Source of the DNA: Seriola aureovittata
Lineage: Eukaryota; Chordata; Actinopteri; Carangiformes; Carangidae
Direction: 5' to 3'
NCBI RefSeq assembly: GCF_021018895.1
Contig: NC_079380.1
Location: 10,031,736 to 10,095,735, forward strand
DNA length: 64,000 nucleotides
Made by a program: the position numbers and the translations under genes. Shown here in pieces: positions 1 to 9,595 of the stretch; position 1 is the stretch's first letter; the number at the start of each line of letters is the position of its first letter. The notes under the pieces are model-generated. The model was not told the origin of the DNA. It saw nothing but the letters and a program-made list of their open reading frames with translations, and made no database searches.

Positions 1-359
1 GCTATTCGCATCACCCAGGCGAGACGCAAGGAGGAGATAGCCAACATGTCCAAACACCAGCAGCAGAGAGCTCATTTCACAGAGGACAGAGGTAACTCAT
101 ATTGCATTGTTACACATACATTCATCTCTCTGATATGCAGCCAGTCCTAATTTGCTCCGGTTTCATAGACATCCTGCTACTGGTCGTCGCACTGAAGGAC
201 CTAGCTGCTACCACGAGGAAGCTCTGCACAGCCATGTGGTGTGCTCTCCAGATGACACTGCCAAAACCTGTCAAAAGGCAGGATCACTACGTTGACAAGG
301 AGGCCACACGTAGAGAGGGGTACTCCTCTCCAATTGAGGGATACTCTTTTAAGTTATGA
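1..359 (+). CDS. meioc: MEIOC, last two coding exons (5' part lies outside the window)
   Basis: Two exons, 1-91 and 169-359, are joined across a 77-bp GT-AG intron (92-168). Exon 1-91 is open from the window edge in frame 1 and ends in phase 1. The acceptor at 167-168 restores the frame by making a GAC codon, and the reading frame stops at TGA 357-359. The visible protein is basic and helical (ITQARRKEEIANMSKHQQQR), then runs into ALKDLAATTRKLC and the motif WCALQMTLPKP before a short polar tail. MEIOC is a germ-cell coiled-coil protein that works with the RNA helicase YTHDC2 to maintain the meiotic programme. The assignment rests on my memory of the MEIOC C-terminus and on the convergent position next to CCDC43, which matches the human order as I recall it. 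That the segment is coding is nearly certain; the gene name is less so. Confidence 0.65.
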
Positions 360-454
360 TTCAACAGGCAACAAACATGAGTTAAAGGCCTTGATTCAAT
401 TAAATCCACATCAGAATTCCCAATTTCCCAAGTTTCCCATAGACAACAGGATGA

Positions 455-460
455 AATAAA
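455..460 (+). terminator. Candidate polyadenylation signal of the MEIOC-like gene
   Basis: AATAAA lies 96 bp after the stop codon at 357-359. It is the first canonical signal on the plus strand downstream of the terminal exon. The site is inferred from position and motif only. Confidence 0.5.
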
Positions 461-880
461 AACAAATGTTTTTATAGTATTACTCGCCTGACAGTCTATA
501 GTGACATTTTACCTGCAACACATCAATCACCTCAAAATATGAGATGAATGAGATTTGAAGTTTGATGATGGCTGTGCTTTTTGGCACCAAGGACCTTCAG
601 GTTGCTAACTTTGGTCAAGTAGGAATTGCATGTCATCGTCATTTATGCTGCTGCATGTTAACTTCATTTATCATTTAATTAGTGTCAGTTCCAAATTCAT
701 GTGAATCTTGCTCCATCACCGTTGTATTTAAAGACACTATTTATGTGGAGGATTTCAGTGAATTCTTCATTGTTTTACTTATTTATTGAAATGTAATGGA
801 ACCTCAGTTCTGGGTATTCCCAAGCAATAATTGAATCATAAGGGCAGTAGTTTAAAATTAACATGCTAAATATTAAAATC

Positions 881-1420
881 TTTTCTGAAATGTTCCAATT
901 CATTTCAGCATTTTCAGGTTGTCTTATGTAACTTTAACATGCTTTAATCAGAAAAAGTTCTATTCATATGCAATTTGGTGAAGTTTGAACTGTGAAGGTA
1001 CTGAAACTTCTGAAGAAAAAGTTCAGTGTTTTAAATGTAAATGTATTAATCACATTCTTCAAAAACATTTAGTATTAAATAAGATTCTTATCAGTGATAT
1101 GTAACATAGCTGAGTTCAAAATTCTCTGGATACAGGTTATCCAAGTCTTCAAAGTTTAGTCTTTGAAGACTTGCTCTATATCAGTTGTTTAAAATGCATG
1201 TGATAACTTTTACAATGTTTTCTGAAATGTTTCAGTTAGTTTCTGAAACTTTAATTTGTCTTCTAATAATTCATCTCTGTAATAATCAGAAAACCTTTAT
1301 TTATCTGCTATTTAGTCAAAAGTTTGAACTATAAAAAAAGATACTGAAACTTTAAAAGTTCTGTTTTAAATGTATTAATCACACTTTCCATCAGATTATT
1401 TTCATTTAGTATTATCAAAT
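881..1420. repeat. Diverged tandem duplication, unit about 330 bp
   Basis: The same ordered set of words occurs twice. TTTTCTGAAATGTT is near 881 and 1217. AATCAGAAAA and AAGTTTGAACT follow in both copies. TGTATTAATCACA is near 1043 and 1371, and CATTTAGTATTA near 1066 and 1403. The constant offset of about 330 bp with many substitutions indicates an old local duplication. Confidence 0.6.
1142..1173. repeat. Perfect inverted repeat, 13-bp arms, 6-bp loop
   Basis: The left arm CAAGTCTTCAAAG (1142-1154) is exactly complementary to CTTTGAAGACTTG (1161-1173), leaving the loop TTTAGT. It sits between the two duplication units in the spacer between convergent genes. As RNA from either strand it would form a stable hairpin. 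Its function is unknown. Confidence 0.8.
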
Positions 1421-2148
1421 ATCTTTAATTCTTCATTGAAATATAACTGTTTGTCCACTAGGGACCAAAGCTTGTATCCATTACAAAGCAAGTCAAGCCA
1501 CAGGCATTAGTCTGTAGACTTATTCTGTATCAACACTCCTCTGACTATGCTTTGTGACTATGAACAGGGTCGTTCTATTCCCTGTAATTTTAATGTTCAT
1601 GTTTGTTTTTTTCCTTGTTTCTTGCCATGTAAACTGAAAAACTAAAAATAAAGCAAATCAAATGGCTGAAAGTGTTTTTTATTACTTTAAAAAGATGATG
1701 AACCTCATTATAAACATTCAAATCATGGTACATGATATATTTGAGGTATAATTTAGCAACCGGTCCTTTGTTCTTGAGCTCACACAAAATGCATAGACTG
1801 TAAAACTGAAACCTAAAGCAATGAAAATTAAGTAAAAACATTTGACATGAAAATTGCCTTTACTTGTGTAGAAATTAAAGGTATTTGCAAGATATCGGCA
1901 CAGAAGATAATAGCAGAAACTGGATTGAGTTACTTTTTAAGTGTGTCTCCATTTTTACCACAATTGATCCAATTTATGTTTTAGGTGAATACTTTGTTCA
2001 TATCAGTGGTAACTGTCAAAGCTTAGCTGAAGCATGTTTCACAGTCACTGGAACGACATCATATTGGCAGAGACTTAAATAAGTACTTTTTTTTTTGTCA
2101 TCAACAAGACTTGACTATTGCAATCATCATCATATAAAGATCTGCAAC

Positions 2149-2154
2149 TTTATT
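2149..2154 (-). terminator. Candidate polyadenylation signal of CCDC43
   Basis: The minus strand reads AATAAA here, about 220 bp downstream of the CCDC43 stop codon. This would give a short 3' UTR ending near 2130. Inferred from motif and position. Confidence 0.5.
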
Positions 2155-2375
2155 CTTAGACCACATACTTCCCATATCAGTATCCAGATCTGCACAACAT
2201 CCAGCACATTGCTCTTTACACAGAAAGTAATTAACAAGGAGGGTCTGATGAAGTCATTCACATACTGAAGGTGCCAATGAGGTTTGAGCTAAAAGGAGGC
2301 AATGACTTGTTTTTTTTTTTTGTGTTTGTGTGGTAACAAAACCTTTGCCTATACAAAGTGTCCTTTCCCTCGGTT

Positions 2376-5300
2376 TTATCTTTTGCGTTCACCTTTTTGT
2401 GTCCTCTTCTTCTCCTTCTCTTTTCTGTCTTGTTTGGCGAGTTTGTCCTTCTCCCGCTGCATCTTGTCCGTTTCCTTCTTCTTCTGAGCGTCTTCGCGAG
2501 CCTGGTCGCGCTTTTGCTTTTGTCTGTTCAGCACCTCCTCCACGTTGGTGTTCTTAAACAGGGCTGACACTTTGAGTAAAGGACAGCTGGATAAAAGCAA
2601 ATGTATTTTTACTACATACTCTAGTGGTGAAAAGCTTTAGAACACCTCAATTTTTCCAGTTGTTGCTGAAATGTACATAGTGTAATTTCTCAGTGTAAAT
2701 TAAAAAAGGTAATCATGGAATCCTATTATATTGATAAATATAATCTACATTTTTGACAAATTCATTAGCCGAACATACTTGTGACATTCTTTCTGTAACA
2801 ATATAATAAAATATAATATGTAATATGCTTGAAAAAGTTTGTCCTAACACTTGCAGAAGCTCCCATGAATGTGTGTCAGGGTGCTTTACTTTCACCTTCT
2901 GTCCAGTTCATCTCAAACCAGCTCCATGGGACTGTGCTGGTCTCCTGTCACATGAACCCACCGTCTAGTAGTAGTAGTCTATTTTGGGGCATTATCCTGC
3001 TGTATCCTTTGTTACTTGTCTTTTTCTTACCATTCTGACAGCAGTATACAGTACTACTTCCTTCCACAGTATTGTCCTAATAATGCATCAGAGGGTTTAG
3101 TAACAGTTTGTTTCAACACTGCATTTGTACAGACAGAGGGTTTTTAAGTAATCAACAAAAGTTGGGGCATGTGTAGGAATTGTTTGCATTAACTAACATT
3201 AACATTATTCTAAATATCTTCCCTCAAAAAACCCTGAAAAAGGCCTGTTTTCTATTAAATTTACATGACTGTTTAAGTTTTTGGTGACCTAAACTTTTTT
3301 TCTCTGAGCAGTATACCACTGGACTTGAACTGCTTAAATTCCCATAAAAACTGGAAAAAAATGGGAGCGTTCTAAAACTTCTGACCAGTAGTGTATTACC
3401 ACCAGGGAGGTGTAAATGACTGGAAGTATGTCGTGTAGTCAGGATTATGCAACTATTGCACTATCAATTCATATTGCAACGAGTAACACTGAACTCCAAG
3501 TGATTTTAAACTGTCTCTGATCATAAACAGCTTCAGAAAGGATACACTTATCATTCCCTGGGAGGATATTTCCACTTGTTGGCTCCTCTTCTTCAGCTTC
3601 AGTGCTTTTGTCAAGGAAATAACTGAATGTTTGTGATGGGAACATTCACTGGATGAGAAAACATAAAATATTTGCTTTCTTTTTTTCCTTAAATAGTTAC
3701 TGAACATTCTTGCTGCACAGTCAATGAAACATTGGTAATTGGATGTTTAGCTCTACCAAGTGTGACTGGCCTCCCTGTCCTTACAAATAGCACAATCAAG
3801 GATATTCCTCTTCATCTGTTATGTTGGCGTATTGAGCGAGGAGGGCTTCTTTCCTTTTCTTTGACTCCTCTGACACCTCCTTCTGTTTCACCACAATCTG
3901 AGCTTGTTTTTCTATCATACTGGCGATGGCCTGGACCTCAGCTATAGAAAAAGAATGACAGAACACAGTCAAACTGCAAATAAACCACTATGACATTAAG
4001 CACTTTCTCTCACAATGAAAGTACCTGCTCTTTCAGTCAATATGAAGGTACATTAACAGAAGGAACCATGAGGTCAAGCATCCAAAACTGGAGGCTCCAC
4101 AGTAAACAGTCACTTTCCAGTAATAACACTGATAAAACAAACTCAGTGGAAATTACTTTTTTAGCATAAACACTTCCTTAGAGCACAAAAACTTTCTGTA
4201 ATCTCAGAAACTGTTTTTGTTTAGTTTTTTTTTTTCTTTCAGGAAAAGTTAATCTCTCTCCGAGACAATGTGTCCTCGCACACTCTCCTCCATAACTCCA
4301 AGCAAACAATTTAAAGCTCAAAGAGCTAATCCCCCTGTATGTTTATCTGGTATTCAAGACTTGACTCAGTAGCAAGCTGTCTTTGCTGTTTAGTCAAGAT
4401 TTAAATGAGCTGATGAGCCTGCTGGCTTGATTTCAGACTACTTCCTTCTGAAATAAGTATGTAAATTCTTATATGACTATATAGCTTTTAGTGCAATTTT
4501 GGACTGCATTATTGCTTTTGTTGTTATCAATGCATTATAACCGCAGAGTACTTTATGCACTGTTCTGCAAGATGCTGCCAACCTTGATAACTTATTCCCC
4601 TAAGAGAAGCTGAATTTTTTATTCGAACCAACAATGTATTTTGGGGAAAAACATCTAACTTTCCAATGAGTTTGAGAATGCAGATGAATCAAAGTTACAT
4701 GGTTACCATCATCAGCATCTCTTCTGGCTGCTGATCGGCTGCAACACTCTGTCCACTGCTTGATGATCTGTTTGCAAACATCTTCAACAGTGTCCTCATC
4801 CTGCACACAAAGGACAAGCAACAGTTAAGTACAACTAACAGTTAATCAACTTAATATTCTCAGTACATGATGTAAGCAGTGGTAATGTGACCCCGATGTC
4901 TCGTTTGTCTGATACGGAGGTAGCGTTTTTCAGCTTATTCTAAATGAACAGAAGGTTAGATACCCAATATTTTAGCACATTTCAATACATTAAGCTAAAC
5001 TCAAGAAAGCCGTGCAAAAATGCCTCTCTAACAAATTGCACCATGGACTCTGGGGTATATTTTCTAAACCGAATCCGTCAAACCACCTTCATTAAATGTA
5101 ACTAGTCGTACGTCGCTTTGTGAGTTCCTTTATTACTCAAGACTACTAATACGTAAAAAATCCAGATTTTTGAATGGGGTTTGGCGTAGGAGGGGAGAAG
5201 CGCTCACATCACTAGCTGCAGCGTGTGTACCTTAACTGAAGAAACACTGCTGTGTCTAATCTGGACATCTTACTCCATAAATGACAGCTGACATCAGCGC

Positions 5301-5568
5301 TGTCACTTAGTACCACCCGGCAGACAAGACAGACAGCAACAAATGAGCATACAGCCTCGAAGACTGAGCGGGGCATGCCGCTTTGGATATTCACCAGAAA
5401 TGCGGATAAAATCCCTTGAAGTGTATCCTCTCTCTCCTCGTCACTCTCCCCTTCTTGTAAGACCCCTAAAATATACGCCCCATACACCTCACGATCCACT
5501 TCTAACGCGTCCAGGCGATCATTTAGCCACCTTTCAAACTCTCCGGCGTCTGTCCCGGGCGCCGCCAT
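2376..5568 (-). CDS. ccdc43: CCDC43, coiled-coil domain-containing protein 43, complete five-exon gene
   Basis: Coding exons on the minus strand are 5568-5395, 4800-4707, 3941-3806, 3601-3546 and 2563-2376. They sum to 648 nt, giving 215 residues (human about 224 from memory). The protein begins [20 protein letters not shown] and continues [15 protein letters not shown] and LQGILSAFL, the conserved N-terminal helical domain. Exon 2 adds [16 protein letters not shown]. Exon 3 encodes [17 protein letters not shown] and [12 protein letters not shown]. Exon 4 is acidic ([11 protein letters not shown]). Exon 5 gives [13 protein letters not shown] and a long charged coiled coil ending [12 protein letters not shown]. 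All splice phases agree (0, 1, 2, 1). No transmembrane segment or signal peptide is visible. The molecular role of the family is poorly known. The ATG was chosen because it matches the family N-terminus and lies in a YY1-type context. Introns 3 and 4 are minor-class; intron 4 contains a transposon. Confidence 0.95.
2564..3545 (-). other. CCDC43 intron 4, U12-type GT-AG intron
   Basis: On the minus strand the intron begins GTATCCTTTC (3545-3536), a full match to the U12 donor. It ends TCCTTTACT (2583-2575) followed by GTGTCAG, with the presumed branch A at 2577, 13 nt before the intron end. The branch motif differs from the TCCTTAACT consensus at one base. The major-type alternatives here (AA/GTGTAT donor, CAAAG acceptor) do not keep the frame or the family sequence. 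The chosen junction gives N-D-K-S-L-F-K-N-T-N, which aligns with the family. Most of this 982-bp intron is a Tc1-type element. Confidence 0.85.
2619..3393. mobile_element. Tc1/mariner-type non-autonomous DNA transposon in CCDC43 intron 4
   Basis: The element is flanked by TA on both sides (2617-2618 and 3394-3395). The left end reads CTCTAGTGGTGAAAAGCTTT and the right end, reverse complemented, CACTACTGGTCAGAAGTTTT. Both continue through TAGAAC into a T-rich stretch ending TTCCAG. This CACTACTGGTCAAAAG-type end is typical of Tc1-like elements in fish. The interior has no usable transposase frame, so the copy is a deleted or decayed non-autonomous one. Its divergent ends indicate an old insertion. 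Confidence 0.8.
3602..3805 (-). other. CCDC43 intron 3, U12-type AT-AC intron
   Basis: On the minus strand the intron starts ATATCCTT (3805-3798) and ends AAAAGCAC (3609-3602). A perfect branch-site match, TTCCTTGAC, lies at 3618-3610, with the branch A at 3611, 9 nt before the intron end. Splicing here joins GAT-GAA-GAG-GA to T-GAA-GCT-GAA and gives DEEDEAEEEE, which matches the acidic stretch of CCDC43. No GT donor near the exon end would preserve the frame. The intron is 204 bp long. Confidence 0.9.
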
Positions 5569-5573
5569 CTTGG
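5561..5573 (-). promoter_or_regulatory. YY1-type motif overlapping the CCDC43 start codon
   Basis: The minus strand reads CCAAGATGGCGGC, the classic YY1 motif (AAGATGGCGGC). The ATG within it (5568-5566) is the CCDC43 start codon. Such sites close to the transcription start are typical of housekeeping promoters. They suggest a very short 5' UTR or a downstream core element. Binding itself is inferred. Confidence 0.6.
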
Positions 5574-5800
5574 ACCTTTGGGGTCTTTCGGTGACACACG
5601 GCTGTCCTTTGTCGCTGCCTGTGAAAAAAGGTGGAAAAAGCCTGCACGTGTTTAATATTTCTTCTTTTTTCGTGTAAACGACGAGGTAACGTCCAACTCC
5701 AGGTAACTAAATCATGTTGACAGTACTTTTGTAATAAGCTAAGATACAAATTGAACAGCGTATGTATAGACGCTGTTAACAAAGTGTTTGTAGATGTCAA
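5574..5800 (-). promoter_or_regulatory. Probable CCDC43 promoter region
   Basis: This is the sequence immediately upstream of the CCDC43 start codon. It contains a CACGTG E-box at 5645-5650. I see no TATA box at a convincing distance, which fits a YY1-type TATA-less promoter. The transcription start is not determined. In human, as I recall, the next gene (DBF4B) is divergent from CCDC43, but no such gene is recognisable here. Confidence 0.4.
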
Positions 5801-7547
5801 GTGTCAACACCAAACAAGTCAACGAGGCGTTTTGTCATCCCTCATAAATCTTCTGTAAGTCATGTTTTGTGGTATGTCCATGCGACATGTCCACTTACAA
5901 TTTTTCCTTAATTGTTAGCATTTCTGATACATCAATTTCTACTGTCACTACAACTGTTTATAAGTAAATTTTACACACACTTTATTTTTCTTGTACAATG
6001 CTCTTTACTCACTCAAAAACATTAAGGACGACAGTCACTCAATTGAGTTAAATTTCCTCTAGAATTTTCGTCAATTTCTACAAAAAAGTTTGAAGCTTAT
6101 TCTCACTGTCAAATCCACTGTGACTCTTTGTGCATCTATAAAGATAAATGGTGCAACACAACGAATTCATATAAACTATAACTATTGTGTGTGTAATGTT
6201 ATCCATCTAAATGGTCCAGTGTACCTTGCCACAGCATTTTATCCACCTTACATCTAATATTTGCACTCCCCATGATGTCCTCACAGACTGCTTGCATATT
6301 TTTTCTCCCTATGTCTCCTCCTTGGCCTTTATGATAATCCTTACTTTTCTTTTTTCTTTTTTCCTTTTTTTAACCAAATTGCCACCTATTGCCCCTTTCT
6401 AATGTCAGCCTGTTTCACATTAAGGAATTGTGGAACCCATTTCGCCGCCTGTAGAGTAAATCTGAGAGCTGAAGTTCATGAGTACCACGCATAACATAAA
6501 TTACAGCTTGTACTCTATGAGCATACGTCTTGTTAACTGTCTGTTTGAATGAAAATGTCAGTGTGCAACTTTTGTCACACTGCTAGCCTGGCTTGTTGAA
6601 TTAATTTCACCAGCCAAAATTTCAATCAGTGTTAAATGCCCAGCGTTGGCAGGCACATAAGTGCCCGGGGATACTGCCATGAATCCCAAAGTTCTTGATT
6701 GAAAATTAATGTTCGATTGTCCCACAGTTTACAGAAGTACTTGTGCACTCACTCGTAGGCTTTGAGCACGAGGCTTGCCAGTACTAGTCTAATTGAAATG
6801 CTGATTTCAAAATAATCAGCTATTCTTTTGTAATTCAGTGGGCAGCTGGCAGTCAAACAGCCTTTGGCAGAACATATTCATTATCACAACATACCAAAAT
6901 ACTGAAAAACAGTTTGTTTCCACTAAGTAAGAGGAAGACTTCTTTGACGATTAACTTTGATTGTAAACTATTCCTTACACTCCACCTCACAGCCAATGAA
7001 GCACTGCAACAACCTTCTCAAAGGCTGAGACTTGCGTATGACAAGTCGCTCAAGGTTACATTTATTTGTAGCATTCACAACTAACTTTTGCATTACTACA
7101 TCCTTGCCTATGCAATGAAATACAGATGTGTTGCTGTTAAGAATAGCATGAACAAGTGTGATGTTCTGCTTTTGGCCACTGGGTGGAAGTAGAGGACACA
7201 GATTTGTTTACTCCTGTCATATGATCGAGACAGAGGATATAGATGAGTCTCGGATTTAGTTGCATGACAGTAGTTTGGAGCTTATTTAGCATGCGATTCA
7301 TTGCAAATTGCTCCATGCATGTGCATCGGACTCAGTTTGTTAAAGTATTGTTGTAAGCAGAGCGGTGGAGCAAGAAAATGCCCTGCCAGCTGTTTGTTCG
7401 TCCTCCTTCATTTGACACAGGGACAACAGACAACACCTCCCAGCTGTTTGAATATATTAAACAATGTTTCCATGTGAATAGCTTGATCCTGCTTCCAGAA
7501 AGCACTTTGTGCAATGGGGGTTATTAGTTTCCCCCCTCCCTTCCCTA

Positions 7548-7549
<2 letters not shown>

Positions 7550-7578
<29 letters not shown>
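7550..7578. repeat. (CA)n microsatellite
   Basis: Pure CA dinucleotide tract of about 29 bp. Confidence 0.95.
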
Positions 7579-7581
<3 letters not shown>

Positions 7582-8472
7582 AGTTATACCCCCAACACAC
7601 ACTCTCCCCTTGCCACTGCTTCTACATAATGGCTTCACACGTTGCTGGCCTTGCAGTAATGAAGTGTGAAGCTTGTGACGCCACAGGGAACCTACCATGT
7701 GGAACTGTACTCTCTATTTTTGTGCACCACCTTTAATTCCTTACAGCCCAAATACATTTGCTCAGATATTTGGCTCACTTTGTACTTTCTGCAGGCAACA
7801 TTCAAACTAACTTTCATCAAACACCCTTAAACAGTTGTGAAACCAGACTGATAAGTTGGTGCACCAGCTTCTTACTTTTGTGCTTTTGTGCTAGTAGCAT
7901 TCTGCTGATGTTTCAAGTTGGACCAAGACAAACAGAATGTGCTTCCCAGCTGTATATTAGATAATTAAATTCATTTTAACCATGCTTTTTTAAAGCCTGC
8001 ATGCATCGCTTGATGTTTGCGTACAGTGTTGATGGACATACAATTGTATGCAGTGTGTGACAGTTCCAGTAACAGCAAAGGAAACCAAAAAACAAAAAAG
8101 GAATAAACCCCTAAATTTTCAAATTTAAAACAGATTCATTCATGTCTGTTTGTGCTCACTTGTCTTGTATTACTGTAGCCAGTACGAAGTGGTACATACA
8201 TTTTTATGTATACTGGCTGCCAAAATAGTGCTCTATTAAGTGAGAAGGAAACTACCATTATAACAGGCTGGCATAGTCCTATCTCAGGCTGAGGGGCCCA
8301 GGGTCGATGCATAATGCCATTGCCTCTCTTAGTATTGCGTAGCTTTAGGATGCCTGTCCTATTTATATTGAGGGGCTGTGGATTGATGCGAAATGACGAG
8401 GGCCGCGAGGTGGCTGAGTGGGTGGGCATCCACATGCTCCACTCCACAGGCAACCCTCTACTTCTATACACG

Positions 8473-8500
8473 CACACACACATACACACACACACACACA
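8473..8500. repeat. (CA)n microsatellite
   Basis: CA tract with one TA interruption. Confidence 0.95.
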
Positions 8501-9212
8501 GATATGCACTTGTCTTCATGTCCCAATGCCACCAGCCTTAGAAAAGCCCTACAGTCTCAATGTGCAGTGTCCTCTCTCTGTCAACATATCCTCTATCCCA
8601 ACGTTAATGTGACAGAATATAACCAGAGCCCAGAACATCCAGGCAGTGCAGAGCAATGAAAAACAGCATGTGTAACAGGCATGTCTCCTCATCTTCTCCA
8701 GCAGTTTGCTTCCCCATCACATGCTAACTCGACTGCAGCAGAGCTGAAAGTTAAAAATTTAGCTAATTCTATTAAATAAACCTTTTAATCAGCTGTAACT
8801 GATTTCTTTGAAATGCAGTGACCTGGTTTCATACTTACGACATCTCAGTGAACTCTGTTACAATCGAGATAATGATGACTGAAATCAAATGAATGGCAGT
8901 GTTACAGCAATCTAATATTTTATAACAGAATTGATTGTGCTATTAAAGTCTCTGATTAATTCATAATAATTAATTGTCATAATTTCAGAGTGCACAGTGT
9001 CAGTGATTTAACCTGTGAAAAATGACGAGTGGAAGGAAGCCAAACGAGGGACAAGTTGCTGGTGCTGTTTAAAAAGTTCATCAACAGTAAGTGCAGCAAC
9101 AACACAACATAATAATTCTAAGGATTTTAATATCTTATGTTGCATTATTGATCATTGGTAAGGCATCGTACTTCTTTTTTATTTCCTTTCGCTTCTCCCA
9201 ACACATACACAT

Positions 9213-9215
<3 letters not shown>

Positions 9216-9253
<38 letters not shown>
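9216..9253. repeat. (CA)n microsatellite
   Basis: Pure CA dinucleotide tract of about 38 bp. Confidence 0.95.
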
Positions 9254-9255
<2 letters not shown>

Positions 9256-9595
9256 AATACATACACACACTCCTAATCGCACTCACTTTTCCTCTGCAGT
9301 TTCAGAGACAGTTTCCATGTTACCATTACAGTAGCCTTTAATGTCAGTCATCTGAAGAACAAAAGTAACGTTGGGCTACTGGTGTCTATCCATCAATGTC
9401 AGGTTATTATGATTAAATAATGCCGATTGCTTATTGATTTTGAAAGACAACACTAAAGATTATGAAATCGTGGTCGCCAAGAATGCCTCACTGCATTTAT
9501 TGTTTGAAGGACTGATTTCCTGGTAGAAAAGTTAGTTAGTAGTCAGCTTTAAACCGTTTGATCTTAGTGGTATCAGAACTACGCCCCTGTAGCTT

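Larger units (their letters stand above)
461..2148. other. AT-rich spacer between two convergent 3' ends
   Basis: No coding sequence is seen between the 3' ends of the MEIOC-like gene and CCDC43. The spacer is AT-rich and holds a diverged tandem duplication (about 881-1080 against 1217-1420) and a perfect inverted repeat (1142-1173). Both are listed separately. The open frames here (for example 1590-1841 minus, 1885-2082 plus) have no recognisable protein features. Confidence 0.7.
5801..9595. other. Gene-free sequence, 5.8-9.6 kb
   Basis: No gene is recognised. The stretch contains three short CA tracts and ordinary AT-rich unique sequence. Around 8405 the words TGGCTGAGTGGG resemble a tRNA A box, but no matching B box follows, so no tRNA or SINE is called. 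Short open frames show no family features. Confidence 0.6.

Noticed and set aside
2376..2600. Reading the last CCDC43 exon as a separate small gene starting at Met (2600)
   Set aside because: The residues before position 2563 are intron sequence. The frame joins exon 4 through U12 splice signals and matches the CCDC43 C-terminus.
8269..8440. tRNA A-box-like words (TGGCATAGTCC, TGGCTGAGTGGG) and a B-box-like GGGTCGATGC
   Set aside because: Spacing and order do not fit a tRNA or a tRNA-derived SINE head, and no cloverleaf can be formed.
8821..8882. Minus-strand 40-nt segment between TTGATTTCAG and GTAAGTATG
   Set aside because: Good splice signals, but only 13 codons, no recognisable peptide and no compatible neighbour. 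Such segments are expected by chance.
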